Below, piece by piece: positions 5,051 through 5,733 of a DNA stretch of 5,733 nt. Position numbers and translations under genes: made by a program. The notes under the pieces were generated by a model, which made no database searches, was not told the origin of the DNA, and was given only the letters and a program-made list of their open reading frames with translations. The stretch lies in contig JAIRXI010000097.1 in NCBI GenBank assembly GCA_031268395.1, forward strand, positions 1 through 5,733. The letters run 5' to 3'. Every line of letters begins with the position of its first letter. The stretch's first letter is position 1. This DNA comes from Tannerella sp. GTDB lineage: Bacteria > Bacteroidota > Bacteroidia > Bacteroidales > Tannerellaceae.

Positions 5051-5733
5051 TTACCACACTCTTATCCGGTTTTTTCCTTCCTTCAATGGTTCAAAAGGGC
5101 CGGGCGCGGGATGTCCGGAACGTTTGATCCTCAAGTAATCCCGGTCGATGACAATCGGGCTGCCGTCGGGCTGTTCGTAGGCCGCTCGCGGCAGTTTGGC
5201 CTTGCCGAGACGTTCGGTTGTGACGGTTTCCGTCTGCAGGCCGTCAAGTCCCTGTACGCCAAACGAAATATACACCTCTTTCCCACTCTCTTCGACGGCG
5301 AACTCCGGGTCGAAGTCGGGCTTCGCAACGGAGTGTTTGTCTTCACTCAACGGAACGGCGCGATGATAGTAGGCATTGCCGTCCGAAAAACTGGGATATG
5401 CGCCTTTTTCGTATTCCGCTTTTCCGTAGCCGAGTTTCCGGTCTGGGTCGACGGGCATGAACAGATTGTTGTACAGACGGTCGTCGCCGTTCAGGATGAT
5501 CGACAGTCCGGCCACTTCGGTGCTGTGCGGCAGGTGATAGGGCGTATAGCGGGTTTTTTCCTGACTTATACGCCACCGTCCTGCAAAGAGGTTGTGTACG
5601 TATGCGCCGCCCTGCGACACATTCCAGATATTTATGGGTGAGCCTAAGAGGTTATTGTCTACCAGAGAGGGGCCGTGATCTACTTCAAAGAGGATATCTT
5701 CCAGGTCGTTTGCGTAAAGCAGGTTGTTCGATA
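5051..5733 (-). CDS. Right-handed parallel beta-helix protein, probable glycan-active enzyme, C-terminal part
   Basis: The frame is open at the window edge and ends at TAA (5053-5051), giving 226 residues of the C-terminal part. The first 60 or so show beta-helix coils with Asn ladders (NNLLYANDLEDILFEVDHGP, LVDNNLLGSPINIWN, GGAYVHNLFAGRW). The middle has TRYTPYHLPHSTEVAGL and ILNGDDRLYNNLFM, and the last 90 residues form a beta-sandwich-like end (VTTERLGKAKLP, IVIDRDYLRIKRSG, GPFEPLKEGKNRIRVW). This pattern is common in Bacteroidota parallel beta-helix proteins of polysaccharide-utilisation loci, including GH141-type enzymes; the exact family and linkage cannot be fixed from this part. A GTG at 5620 is internal, since coil repeats continue upstream. 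Spacing to the GH3 remnant is about 30 bases, the same direction, consistent with a former glycosidase operon. The start, signal peptide and promoter lie outside the window. Confidence 0.75.
   Translation of the reverse strand, partial: SNNLLYANDLEDILFEVDHGPSLVDNNLLGSPINIWNVSQGGAYVHNLFAGRWRISQEKTRYTPYHLPHSTEVAGLSIILNGDDRLYNNLFMPVDPDRKLGYGKAEYEKGAYPSFSDGNAYYHRAVPLSEDKHSVAKPDFDPEFAVEESGKEVYISFGVQGLDGLQTETVTTERLGKAKLPRAAYEQPDGSPIVIDRDYLRIKRSGHPAPGPFEPLKEGKNRIRVW

Noticed and set aside
4856..5641. 261-codon plus-strand frame at the right end
   Set aside because: It is antisense to both the GH3 remnant and the beta-helix gene, whose minus-strand translations show clear family patterns; the plus frame shows none.

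Overview
The window looks like accessory chromosome of a member of the Bacteroidota, most likely the order Bacteroidales. Three start regions carry the lineage-specific promoter form (TTTG or TTG about 19 bases before TAnnTTTG). The protein families agree: the tail of a BspA-like leucine-rich-repeat surface protein, a patatin with a C-terminal outer-membrane barrel, an ECF sigma factor of the Bacteroides expansion type, and carbohydrate-active enzymes. Genus cannot be fixed from the sequence alone.

Layout. Bases 1-720 (+) are the 3' end of a secreted leucine-rich-repeat protein with a sorting-tail-like C-terminus. Bases 721-1379 hold no credible protein gene. They contain a nested palindromic repeat (787-915), two smaller hairpins, a compact RNA-like fold (1280-1330) and a rho-independent terminator. 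A tRNA-Arg(ACG) gene (1380-1453, minus) follows, with its own promoter. Next is a complete 769-residue patatin/outer-membrane-barrel gene (1525-3834, minus). Divergent from it is a 190-residue ECF sigma factor (4192-4764, plus). The space between these two genes is filled by a roughly 190-base imperfect inverted repeat with tandem 23-base units at its centre. The sigma gene converges on a remnant of a glycoside hydrolase family 3 gene (4754-5017, minus). Upstream of that remnant is the 3' part of a right-handed beta-helix, probably carbohydrate-active, protein (5051-5733, minus) that runs out of the window.

How the parts fit. An ECF sigma factor of this type normally precedes a FecR-type anti-sigma gene and a SusC/SusD pair in a polysaccharide-utilisation locus. 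Here it is followed directly by opposite-strand glycosidase sequence, one piece of which is broken. The right side therefore reads as a rearranged or decayed glycan-utilisation locus (inference). The patatin gene appears to be an independent unit that runs toward the tRNA gene, with no terminator of its own in between. No complete new defence or mobile system is visible. The most unusual items are the divergent-promoter inverted repeat, the A19-U56 substitution in the tRNA-Arg, and the small folded element beyond the tRNA terminator.
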